64,000 nt of DNA, taken from the NCBI RefSeq assembly GCF_030440575.1, contig NZ_CP047189.1, positions 2,480,001-2,544,000 of the forward strand, read 5' to 3'. Below the pieces are notes generated by a model. The model was not told where the DNA came from. It was given only the letters and a program-made list of their open reading frames with translations, and searched no databases. The translations under genes and the position numbers were made by a program. Each line of letters starts with the position of its first letter. Position 1 is the first letter of the stretch. This document shows, piece by piece, positions 9,110 through 16,413 of this stretch. Source of the stretch: Corynebacterium ciconiae DSM 44920. GTDB taxonomy: Bacteria > Actinomycetota > Actinomycetes > Mycobacteriales > Mycobacteriaceae.

Positions 9110-10638
9110 TGGACATTGTTCTTCCGCTGTTTGTTGCGATCCCACTACTGATCGCGGGCATCGCGACACTACTGCCCAACAAAATCGCCCGCGACGCCCT
9201 GCACCTCATCGTGCCCGCGGCAACCATCGTCGCCGGGCTGTGGCTATTCAGCTACACCGCCGAACACGGCACCATCGCCCACAACGTGGGTAAATACGTG
9301 GGCGGCGTCGCCATCCCCTTCGTGGCCGACTCCTTCTCGGCGGTCATGATCGTCACTACTGCCATCGTGGCCCTGGCGGCGAACTGGTTCGCCACTACTG
9401 TTGGCGAGACCCGCGCCCGGTTCTACCCCGCGCTCACCCTGATGCTGCAAACCGGCATCAACGGCGCACTACTGACCGGCGATCTCTTCAACTTCTTCGT
9501 GTTCATGGAAGTCATGCTGCTGCCCTCCTACGGGCTGCTCGCCATGACCGGCACGTGGTCGCGCATGGCATCCGGCAGGCTATTCGTGCTGGTGAACCTA
9601 ACCGCCTCGACACTACTGCTCATCGGCGTCGGCATCCTCTACGGAGTCGCCGGCTCGGTGAACATCGCCGCCCTCGCCGGGGCCGGCACAGAGCGCGGCC
9701 CCATCACCGTGGCCCTCGGCATCGTGATGATCGCGCTCGCCATCAAAGCCGGCGTGTTCCCCCTACACACCTGGCTGCCGCGCACCTACCCCGGATCCTC
9801 GGCCGCAGTGATGGCCCTGTTCTCCGGCCTGCACACCAAGGTGGCGGTGTACATGATCTTCCGTATCTACACCGTGATCTTCGACCTCGACGACCGCTGG
9901 AACACCCTCATCATCGTGGTGATGGTGGCCTCCATGCTCGTCGGCGGTTTCGCCGGCCTGGCCGAACACACCATCCGCCGCGTACTCGCCTACCAAATGG
10001 TCAACGGCATGCCCTTCATCCTGGTGATGCTCGCCTTCACCAGCCTCGACCCGCAGCGCGCCCTCGCCGCCGGCATGCTCTACGCCCTGCACCACATGAT
10101 CACCATCGGGGCACTGACCCTCACCTCCGGCGCGATCGAAGAGACTTACGGCACCGGCCGACTCATCCGGCTATCTGGGCTTATGCGACGCGACCCGCTA
10201 GTCGCCGCCATCTTCGCCGCAGGCTCCTTCTCCATCGTCGGCTTCCCGCCGCTATCGGGCCTGTGGGGCAAGCTGTTCATCATGGCCGAGGTGGCGCGCC
10301 CTGCCACTACTGCCTCGTGGATCGTGATCGCCACCATCATTGTGGCTTCCATGGGTGCACTACTGAGCATGCTGCGCGTCTGGCGCAAGGTGTTCTGGGG
10401 CAAGCCCATGCAGACCTCTGAATTCCCCGCCGACTATGTGATCGCCAAACCGATCATTGCGCCGGCCGCCGCCATGATCCTGCTGTCCTTCGCCATGTTC
10501 ATCTTCGCCGGCACCATGTTTGATGTGGTGCTCACCGCCAGCGAGGGGCTACTGGACGTGAGCAGCTACCAGCAGGCAGTCCTAGACAACTTCGATCAGG
10601 CCCAGGCCGTCGGCGTCGTCGCCGGGGCGGCAGGATAG
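9109..10638 (+). CDS. mrpD: Mrp antiporter subunit D
   Basis: A 509-residue NuoM/NuoN-like proton-translocating subunit with about 14 helices. The lysine-containing GIVMIALAIKAGVFPLHTWLP and the FSGLHTKVAVYMIFR segment are diagnostic for MrpD. It pairs with MrpA as the second antiporter module. The gene carries eight CACTACTG octamers, read in two frames: as Leu-Leu (CTA-CTG) at 9143, 9167, 9467, 9611 and 10358, and as Thr-Thr (ACT-ACT) at 9354, 9393 and 10305. CTA and ACT are otherwise unusual in this GC-rich gene. Confidence 0.95.
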   Translation: MDIVLPLFVAIPLLIAGIATLLPNKIARDALHLIVPAATIVAGLWLFSYTAEHGTIAHNVGKYVGGVAIPFVADSFSAVMIVTTAIVALAANWFATTVGETRARFYPALTLMLQTGINGALLTGDLFNFFVFMEVMLLPSYGLLAMTGTWSRMASGRLFVLVNLTASTLLLIGVGILYGVAGSVNIAALAGAGTERGPITVALGIVMIALAIKAGVFPLHTWLPRTYPGSSAAVMALFSGLHTKVAVYMIFRIYTVIFDLDDRWNTLIIVVMVASMLVGGFAGLAEHTIRRVLAYQMVNGMPFILVMLAFTSLDPQRALAAGMLYALHHMITIGALTLTSGAIEETYGTGRLIRLSGLMRRDPLVAAIFAAGSFSIVGFPPLSGLWGKLFIMAEVARPATTASWIVIATIIVASMGALLSMLRVWRKVFWGKPMQTSEFPADYVIAKPIIAPAAAMILLSFAMFIFAGTMFDVVLTASEGLLDVSSYQQAVLDNFDQAQAVGVVAGAAG

Positions 10639-10645
10639 GACAACA

Positions 10646-11182
10646 ATGCACTGGATTAGCTACACCCTCTGGTTGATTGGCCAAGTGATTGCGTCGGCAA
10701 GCAAAGTCGCAATCGACACGGTCCGCATCAACAACACGCAAGACCCGATCATCGTCAACTACCCCGTGCGCGTCACCGGTGAATGGGAACGCACCTTCTT
10801 TTCCACCTCCATCACCATGACCCCCGGCACCCTCTCCGTGGGATTCAGGCCCGTCGACGCCATCGATGGCGCCGAATCCGAATCCGGCCACATCCTGCTC
10901 GTGCAGGCCGTCTACGGATCCGACCCCGCCGGCGTGATCGCTGACCTCGCACACATGGAGGAAAAACTCGCGCCCCGCGTCGCAGCACACCCCATCACCT
11001 ACAGCCCCTGGATGTACGCCGGAAACGTCGGCGACGGCTACCGCAACGACATCGACTTCCCCCTCGCGGAGCTCGACGAAGACAGCGCCAAAAGCAAAGA
11101 ACAACAGCGCGTCGCACGCATCAAACAAGCCCGCATCGAGGCCGCCAAACGGCAACAACAGCAGAAAGGAGACAAGAAATGA
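10646..11182 (+). CDS. mrpE: Mrp antiporter subunit E
   Basis: A 178-residue MnhE-family protein. SKVAIDTVRINNTQDPIIVNYPVRVTG-type sequence and STSITMTPGTLSVGF are the conserved MrpE segments. The usual N-terminal pair of helices is short here, and a basic, lysine/glutamine-rich cytoplasmic tail of about 40 residues follows the conserved domain. It sits 7 bp after mrpD and overlaps mrpF by four bases (ATGA). Structural role in the antiporter complex. Confidence 0.93.
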   Translation: MHWISYTLWLIGQVIASASKVAIDTVRINNTQDPIIVNYPVRVTGEWERTFFSTSITMTPGTLSVGFRPVDAIDGAESESGHILLVQAVYGSDPAGVIADLAHMEEKLAPRVAAHPITYSPWMYAGNVGDGYRNDIDFPLAELDEDSAKSKEQQRVARIKQARIEAAKRQQQQKGDKK

Positions 11183-11448
11183 GCGTTCTTGACATCATCT
11201 GCTACCTCGGCATCGCCGCCTTCACCATCTCGCTCACCATCGCGCTATCGCTGGCCATCCGCTCCCAAGATGCCGGCACCCGCGCACTACTGGCCGACAT
11301 GGTGTTCTACTGCATGCTCGGCATCTACCTCGTCTGGACCCTCACGCATCCCGTGTCCATCTCCTACGAGATAGCCATCCTGGCGTCGATCATGGGCGCA
11401 CTCACTACTGTTTCTCTCGCCCGCATCCTCTCGAAAGGCAGGAGGTAG
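11179..11448 (+). CDS. mrpF: Mrp antiporter subunit F
   Basis: An 89-residue protein with three helices, matching MnhF/MrpF in size and topology (SLAIRSQDAGTRALLADMVF around residues 28-47). It starts inside the mrpE stop and is followed two bases later by mrpG. Two CACTACTG octamers (11285, 11403) lie in it, one encoding Leu-Leu and one Thr-Thr. Small structural subunit of the Na+/H+ antiporter. Confidence 0.93.
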   Translation: MSVLDIICYLGIAAFTISLTIALSLAIRSQDAGTRALLADMVFYCMLGIYLVWTLTHPVSISYEIAILASIMGALTTVSLARILSKGRR

Positions 11449-11450
11449 CC

Positions 11451-11906
11451 ATGCCCATCAGCGACATCATCGTCGGAGCCCTCGTACTCCTGGCCTCGTT
11501 TCTCGCCATGGTTACCGTCCGCTCCATCTGGGAAGCCAAAGATGCGCTCACCCGCGTCAACTTGCTGAGCCCGCTCACCGGAGTAGCACTACCGTTGCTG
11601 ATCATCGCCAACCTGGTGCACGACTTCTCCACCAAAGGCATTGACCCCAACAACCTGGTGCGCGCCATCATCTCGATCGCGTTCCTCCTAGCAGTAGTGA
11701 GCGTCTCCAGCTTCTACCTCGCCCGCGCCATCTACGGCGTATCCGTTGATGACCGGGTGCGCCTCGCCCACGAACGGGCGGAGCTCACAGCAGCTGAGAA
11801 GCAGGCGGCCGACACTACTGGCACGCCCGACAGCCCCGCTGCTGGGCGGCAGCCCGAGGAAACCCCGGCCCCCGAAGCCGACCCGCAGCAGGCAGCTGAA
11901 CAGTAG
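11451..11906 (+). CDS. mrpG: Mrp antiporter subunit G
   Basis: A 151-residue protein. Residues 1-105 are the three-helix MnhG/MrpG domain (AKDALTRVNLLSPLTGVALPLL). The remaining 45 residues are a Pro/Glu/Ala-rich hydrophilic tail absent from short homologues. Last gene of the mrp operon; a strong hairpin follows 15 bp later. The TAG stop codon lies inside a CAGTAGTG octamer (11901-11908). Confidence 0.93.
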   Translation: MPISDIIVGALVLLASFLAMVTVRSIWEAKDALTRVNLLSPLTGVALPLLIIANLVHDFSTKGIDPNNLVRAIISIAFLLAVVSVSSFYLARAIYGVSVDDRVRLAHERAELTAAEKQAADTTGTPDSPAAGRQPEETPAPEADPQQAAEQ

Positions 11907-11920
11907 TGCCACCCTGCCCC

Positions 11921-11950
11921 AACCCCCAAGGTTCCACATCCTTGGGGGTT
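11921..11950 (+). terminator. Hairpin terminator after the mrp operon
   Basis: Perfect 11-bp stem: AACCCCCAAGG (11921-11931) pairs with CCTTGGGGGTT (11940-11950) around an 8-nt loop, 15 bp after the mrpG stop. The run of T after it is weak, but stem strength and position support termination of the mrp transcript. Confidence 0.75.
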
Positions 11951-12047
11951 CAGTAGTTCTACCAGCCTCTCAGCCCCTCACGGTCCTCGGCACGCACGTG
12001 TGGCCCCGCCGCGGCTGGTGCGCGGTGGGGCTGGGTGCGTGGGTGGG

Positions 12048-13400
12048 TTAGTCGGCGGGTGGTTCGCAGCCGGGTGGCCAGGGTTGGTTGCGTATGCGTC
12101 TGCCGGCGGCGCGGGAGGCGGCGTAGCCGTTGTTGATGGTGACGGTGGGGTTGGGGGTGCCCCGGGCGGTGCCGACGATGCCTGTGTGTGGGTCACGTCG
12201 GGCGTGGTGTTTGCGGGGGTTGCGTTGGGTGTCGTCGTTGTCGGTGTGGTGGGTGCGGCATCGGGCGGTGAGGTTGTCTATGTCGGTGGTGCCGCCGTAT
12301 TCCCAGGCTGTGATGTGGTGGATGTCGCAGCGGGAGAGGGGTGTGGAGCAGCCGGGGTGGGAGCATACGCCTTCGGTGGCGAAGAGGGCGAGTCTTTGGG
12401 CGAAGGTGGCGGTGCGGGCCATGCGGCCGACGCGGAGCGCCATGCCGGTGCTGGGGTCGTGGATGACGTAGAAGCCGTATTTGTTGGCGGCGAGTTCTTC
12501 GAGTTGGTCGAGGGTGAGGTTGATGCCGGTGTTGGTGGGCAGGCTGTAGCCGGCGGCGATGAGGTCGTCGCGGTCGAAGTCTTTGGCGGAGAAGCTGAAG
12601 ACCATGGCGCTGCTGCGGCTGGTGTCGCCGCGGCCCATGACGGTGCAGGCGGCGTCGGCGCTGCGTTGGTCGAAGGTGCGGGTGTCGCCGCTGGGGCGGG
12701 GCTTGCGGAGTTCGGCGTCGAGTTGGGCTTTGAAGTCTGCGATGGCGGCGGCGGGGAGTTTGGCGTTGATGGAGCAGATGCCGTCTTCGTCGGCGCGGGT
12801 GATGCGGAAGAAGCGTTTAGTGCGGCCGCGGGCGGGGTTGGCGCCGAGCCGGGCGTTGATCGTGCGGACGCGTTCGATGGCGGCGGCGCGCACGTCGGCG
12901 TGGTTGTGGCTGGCGGCGTAGGTGATGAGCTGGTTGCGGAGGGTTTCGCGGATGAGGGCGTTGTCGGTTTTGAGTTTGGCGAGTTTGGTTTCAATGAGGG
13001 TGCGGGTTTCTGCGGAGAGCAGGGATTGCCGCATGAGACGTTCGCTGGCGTGGCGCAGTTGCTGGGCTTCGCTGTTGTCGTCGTTGTCGTTGACGAGCGG
13101 GCCGTAGAGTCGGTGCGCTTGGGTGGAGACGGTGGTGGCGCGGCTGCGGGACCAGCCAAGTTCTTCTTCGAGTACCCGCACGGCTTTTGTGGTGCCGGCG
13201 ACCATGCTGGAGAGGCCGTTGGCGAGCCGGTGCGCGAGTAACACGTCGATGTGCGCTTTGATGCCCATGAGGGCGTCGAGCGCGACCACCTCGTCCCACT
13301 GCGCTGCGATGTCGGCGTCGCTGGCGCTATACAGTGCCGCCTCGGCGGCCTCGAGGGCGGCGGCGAGATCGGCGCGGGCGCGCTGCAGTGTGGTGGTCAT
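12048..13400 (-). CDS. DUF222 / HNH endonuclease domain protein (13E12 type)
   Basis: A 450-residue protein of the actinobacterial 13E12 repeat family: an N-terminal helical DUF222 region (residues 1-300) and a C-terminal HNH nuclease motif near residues 345-390 (CSTPLSRCDIHHITAWEYGG, then DIDNLTARCRTHH) with the expected cysteines and histidines. Members occur in many copies in Corynebacterium and Mycobacterium genomes and behave as mobile or recombination-prone units; no cellular role is established. It carries none of the octamers that flank it on both sides, which fits later insertion between mrpG and the GntP gene. No clear terminal repeats are visible. Confidence 0.88.
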   Translation of the reverse strand: MTTTLQRARADLAAALEAAEAALYSASDADIAAQWDEVVALDALMGIKAHIDVLLAHRLANGLSSMVAGTTKAVRVLEEELGWSRSRATTVSTQAHRLYGPLVNDNDDNSEAQQLRHASERLMRQSLLSAETRTLIETKLAKLKTDNALIRETLRNQLITYAASHNHADVRAAAIERVRTINARLGANPARGRTKRFFRITRADEDGICSINAKLPAAAIADFKAQLDAELRKPRPSGDTRTFDQRSADAACTVMGRGDTSRSSAMVFSFSAKDFDRDDLIAAGYSLPTNTGINLTLDQLEELAANKYGFYVIHDPSTGMALRVGRMARTATFAQRLALFATEGVCSHPGCSTPLSRCDIHHITAWEYGGTTDIDNLTARCRTHHTDNDDTQRNPRKHHARRDPHTGIVGTARGTPNPTVTINNGYAASRAAGRRIRNQPWPPGCEPPAD

Positions 13401-13446
13401 GGCTCACATCGTGGCGCACTCTGCCGGCGCTGTCATCGCCTCGCGC

Positions 13447-13458
13447 GCTTATCGACGC
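13447..13458 (+). repeat. GCTTATCGACGC element, intergenic
   Basis: Exact copy in the 94-bp gap between the HNH gene start and the GntP gene stop. The match to the copy-like site at 19515 extends further: both continue with TCCCCTG. Confidence 0.8.
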
Positions 13459-13494
13459 TCCCCTGTGCACAACCCTTTTTTCCATGCACAACTT

Positions 13495-14877
13495 CTAGCT
13501 GGCAAGTAGCACGACGCCGAGAATTGCGCTAAGCACCACGATGGGAATCGCCACGGAGACTACTGCTATGTCCTTATAGGATTGCCGGTGCGTCATCCCG
13601 CAGACGAGCAGCATGGTGAGCACCGCCCCGTTGTGTGGCAGAGAGTCGAAAGACACTGAGGCCATGGCCATGAGCCGGTGCAGTAGTTCGGGGTCGATGT
13701 GTTGCTGGGCGGCCAGGTCCGCGAGGTCGGCGCCGAAGGCTTCGAGGGTGATGGACAGCCCGCCGGAGGAAGAGCCGGTGATCCCGGAGATCACGGCCAC
13801 CGAGGAGGTGCCGACCAGGATGGCGTTGTGGGCAAAGTCGAAGATGGCGTCGCGAAGCACAGCGAAGACGGCGAGCGAGGCCACCACCGCGCCGTATCCC
13901 ACCTCGGAGGCGGTGGTCAGCGCCGGCAGGATCGCGTTTTTGGCGCCCTCGGAGAGGTCTGCCACCAGCTCGGAGGCTTGGCGGAAGCGCATCGCCATGA
14001 TGAGCAGGATGCCGGTGGCGAGCGCGACTACGACGCTCCACACTCCGCGGACGGCGTCGACAGTAGTGGAGCCGTACTTCTCCGTCGCCAGGTAGGAGAA
14101 ATCCATCGCCTCGCTGAGCACGTACACGAAGAGGAAGTTCATGATGATCACTACTGCGATGGGCAGCAGTCCCCGCAGACCGCGTAGGGCAACGTTGCCG
14201 GTGCTCGAAACAGTAGTGTCGCTCTCGTCTTCCCCACCGAAGGGTTCCCCGGCGCGGATGAGTGCCCGGGCGCGGCGGTTCAGCCACAGCATCCCGAGTG
14301 CGAACATCGCCGCGGAGCCGATGAGCCCCACCACGGGTGCGGCGTAGCCGGTGGTGCCGAAGTAGCGGGTGGGAATCACATTGTGCACTTGGGGGCTGCC
14401 GGGCAGGGCGGCGATGGCGAAGGTGATGGTGCCAAGCGCGAGTGCCGCCGGCATGAGTCTTTTGGGGATCCCGGCGTGGCGGAACAGCGGGGTGGCGATG
14501 GGCACGATGGTGAAGGCCACCACCCAGGCGCTCACTCCGCCATAGGTGAGCAGGGCGGTGGCGAGCACGGTGGACAGGATCGCGCGCCGCGCCCCGAAGA
14601 GTGCCGAGATACCGCGAGCGAGATCGGCCGCCAGCCCAGAGCTGGTCATGAGCCGGCCGAAGATGGCGCCGCTGAGGAAGAGCGGGAAGAAGCTGATGAT
14701 GAATCCGCCGAGCGCCGGCATGAAGATCTGGGTGTAGGTGGCCAGTAGTGGCGCCCCGGACAGTAGTGCCGCAAGCAGCGCCGCGATGGGGGCGACGATG
14801 ACCACGGAGTGCCCGCGGTAGGCGAGCACGAGAAGCACGGCTAGGGAGAGAAAAATTCCGGTGAGCCCGAGTACCAT
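13495..14877 (-). CDS. GntP-family permease
   Basis: A 460-residue, 12-14-helix carrier of the gluconate:H+ symporter family, which also includes hydroxybutyrate-type permeases. The SFFPLFLSGAIFGRLMTSSG and LPGSPQVHNVIPTRYFGTTG segments match the family core, and SFDSLPHNGAVLTMLLVCGM the C-terminal signature. Start set at ATG 14877 with AAAGG upstream; the reading frame stays open far upstream but that part overlaps the divergent TetR gene. Neighbouring mmsB/mmsA suggest a hydroxy- or branched short-chain acid as substrate (inference). Contains five CACTACTG/CAGTAGTG octamers. Confidence 0.85.
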   Translation of the reverse strand: MVLGLTGIFLSLAVLLVLAYRGHSVVIVAPIAALLAALLSGAPLLATYTQIFMPALGGFIISFFPLFLSGAIFGRLMTSSGLAADLARGISALFGARRAILSTVLATALLTYGGVSAWVVAFTIVPIATPLFRHAGIPKRLMPAALALGTITFAIAALPGSPQVHNVIPTRYFGTTGYAAPVVGLIGSAAMFALGMLWLNRRARALIRAGEPFGGEDESDTTVSSTGNVALRGLRGLLPIAVVIIMNFLFVYVLSEAMDFSYLATEKYGSTTVDAVRGVWSVVVALATGILLIMAMRFRQASELVADLSEGAKNAILPALTTASEVGYGAVVASLAVFAVLRDAIFDFAHNAILVGTSSVAVISGITGSSSGGLSITLEAFGADLADLAAQQHIDPELLHRLMAMASVSFDSLPHNGAVLTMLLVCGMTHRQSYKDIAVVSVAIPIVVLSAILGVVLLAS

Positions 14878-14893
14878 TTTCTGCCTTTCTGGG

Positions 14894-14921
14894 CACCGGC
14901 GCGGGCCGGTGAAATTATAAT
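14894..14921 (+). promoter_or_regulatory. Divergent promoter and candidate TetR operator
   Basis: Inverted repeat CACCGGC (14894-14900) / GCCGGTG (14905-14911) with a 4-nt centre, directly followed by a perfect -10 TATAAT (14916-14921). It lies between the divergent permease and regulator genes, so it could be the operator for the TetR protein. Operator identity is inference. Confidence 0.6.
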
Positions 14922-14928
14922 GCGGGAC

Positions 14929-15516
14929 ATGACCACTGATTCGGCGCACCCCCACCCGGATGCCCGCACCCGCATTGTGGCGGTGGCCCGGGAGATGTTT
15001 GCGGAGAGTTCCTTTGCTGCGGTGTCGTTGAAGGAGATCGCCCGGGTGGCGGAGGTGTCTCCGGCGTTGATCGTGAAGCATTTCCACACCAAGGAGAACC
15101 TGTTCGCGGCCACTCTGGATTTTTCGGAGTCGGCGCGGGCGCTGTTCGCGGGCCCGTTTGAGCGGCTGGGCGCCACGGCAATCGAGGAGACGTTGACTGC
15201 CCCGTGGGCTGCTCCTTATTCGATCGTGCGGGCTCTCACGGTGGCGGATGGTTCTCAGGCGTCGGTGCAGGCGATCGGCGAGCGCATCCAGAGCGATATT
15301 TTGCGGGTGCTCACCAGCCGGATCGCCCAGGAGGCCCCGCACCCCTATCCCGCGCCGAGGTTGCGCGCCCAGGCGGCGATGTCGCTGCTCACGGGCTTGT
15401 CGATGATGCGTCGCTGCGGGGATGTGGAGTTTAGCTCTTTCCCGCGGGAGCAGCTGGTGGCGTTTTATGCCACCGAGCTGCAGTCGCTTATCGACGGCCA
15501 CCCGCAGCCGCGCTAA
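14929..15516 (+). CDS. TetR/AcrR-family transcriptional regulator
   Basis: A 195-residue one-component repressor. The helix-turn-helix lies at about residues 26-60 (FAAVSLKEIARVAEVSPALI, then VKHFHTKENLF). The remaining residues are a variable ligand-binding domain. An ATG at 14920 is also in frame but lies inside the TATAAT -10; ATG 14929 is 7 nt after that hexamer and gives a leaderless message, so it is preferred. Divergent from the GntP permease gene and convergent, without a gap, with mmsB; it probably controls one or both. Confidence 0.85.
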   Translation: MTTDSAHPHPDARTRIVAVAREMFAESSFAAVSLKEIARVAEVSPALIVKHFHTKENLFAATLDFSESARALFAGPFERLGATAIEETLTAPWAAPYSIVRALTVADGSQASVQAIGERIQSDILRVLTSRIAQEAPHPYPAPRLRAQAAMSLLTGLSMMRRCGDVEFSSFPREQLVAFYATELQSLIDGHPQPR

Positions 15517-16398
15517 CTACTGCGCAGCGCGCACCTGGTTGATCACTACGGAAAAGTCTCGCGCCCCCTCCCCTGCCTCCTGCAGCTGGGTGAACAGTTC
15601 TAGGGCGTGCCGGCCGAGTTGGGTGTCGGTGCCGGTGTGCGCGGCGGACTCGATCGCCAGCCCAAGGTCCTTGCAGATGAGGTTAGTGGAGAAGCCGGCG
15701 GCGAAATCCTTGTTCGAGGGGGCACTGGCCACTACACCCGGCTCGGGGCAGTTGGTGGTGAGCGCCCAGCAGCTGCCGGTGGAGTTGGACACTACCTCGA
15801 AGAAAGCTTCTGGGCTGAGGCCGAGGCGCTCTCCGAGGACCATGCCTTCGGCGATAGCGATCTGTTGAACGCCGAGGATCATGTTGTTGCACAGCTTGGC
15901 GGCCGCGCCGGCGCCGGGGCCGCCGCAGTGGGTAAGGGACTTGCCCAAGACCTCCAGCACGGGGCGGGCCTGCTCCACGGCCTGCTCTTCGCCGCCGACC
16001 ATGAAGGCCAGCTGCCCAGCTTGGGCGCCGACGACTCCGCCGGAGACGGGGGCATCGATGTAGCTGTGCCCAGCCTCAGCGGCGGTGGCCGCGTTGCGGG
16101 TGGCCTCGTCCACGCCGATGGTGGAGGAATCGATGAAGAGGGCGCTGCCGGGGTGCTCGGCGATGATCTCCTGGAGGGTGGCGTCGACAAGCGCACCGTT
16201 GGGGAGCATGGTGATCACAATGCTGGCGTCGCGGGCGGCGGCAGCGGCGGAGTCACGGATATCTACTCCGGCCTCGCGGGCGGCGGCGATGGCTGGTTCC
16301 ATCACGTCGAAGCCGGTGACGGTGTAGCCGGCTGCGATGAGGTTGCTGGCCATGGGCCCGCCCATGTTGCCGAGGCCGATAAAAGCGATGGTGGTCAT
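15517..16398 (-). CDS. mmsB: 3-hydroxyisobutyrate dehydrogenase
   Basis: A 293-residue beta-hydroxyacid dehydrogenase. It has the N-terminal NAD-binding GLGNMGGPMASNLIAAG motif (residues 7-23), the substrate-binding DAPVSGGVVGAQAGQL, and the catalytic-lysine segment GAGAAAKLCNNM near residue 168. It oxidises 3-hydroxyisobutyrate to methylmalonate semialdehyde in valine breakdown. It lies 15 bp after mmsA on the same strand, so the two form an operon covering consecutive steps. Related hydroxyacids such as tartronate semialdehyde are alternative substrates of the family, but the mmsA neighbour favours this assignment. Confidence 0.88.
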   Translation of the reverse strand: MTTIAFIGLGNMGGPMASNLIAAGYTVTGFDVMEPAIAAAREAGVDIRDSAAAAARDASIVITMLPNGALVDATLQEIIAEHPGSALFIDSSTIGVDEATRNAATAAEAGHSYIDAPVSGGVVGAQAGQLAFMVGGEEQAVEQARPVLEVLGKSLTHCGGPGAGAAAKLCNNMILGVQQIAIAEGMVLGERLGLSPEAFFEVVSNSTGSCWALTTNCPEPGVVASAPSNKDFAAGFSTNLICKDLGLAIESAAHTGTDTQLGRHALELFTQLQEAGEGARDFSVVINQVRAAQ

Positions 16399-16413
16399 TG
16401 CTCGGTCCTTTCT

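Larger units (their letters stand above)
3148..14768. repeat. Cluster of 26 CACTACTG / CAGTAGTG octamers
   Basis: Read as CACTACTG on + at 4166, 6286, 6383, 6997, 7588, 9143, 9167, 9354, 9393, 9467, 9611, 10305, 10358, 11285, 11403, 11813 and 14149. Read as CAGTAGTG at 3148, 3962, 7648, 11692, 11901, 14061, 14211, 14743 and 14761. None was found before 3148 or after 14768, and none inside the HNH gene at 12048-13400. About 0.35 copies would be expected by chance in this interval. Twenty of 26 read CACTACTG on the coding strand of the host gene. Function unknown. Confidence 0.9.

Noticed and set aside
12000..13241. 413-codon Gly/Val-rich frame opposite the HNH gene
   Set aside because: The minus-strand product has clear HNH residues; the + frame is compositionally extreme and without motifs.
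14878..15501. Upstream extension of the GntP permease frame
   Set aside because: It would overlap the whole TetR gene and lacks a ribosome site; ATG 14877 has one.
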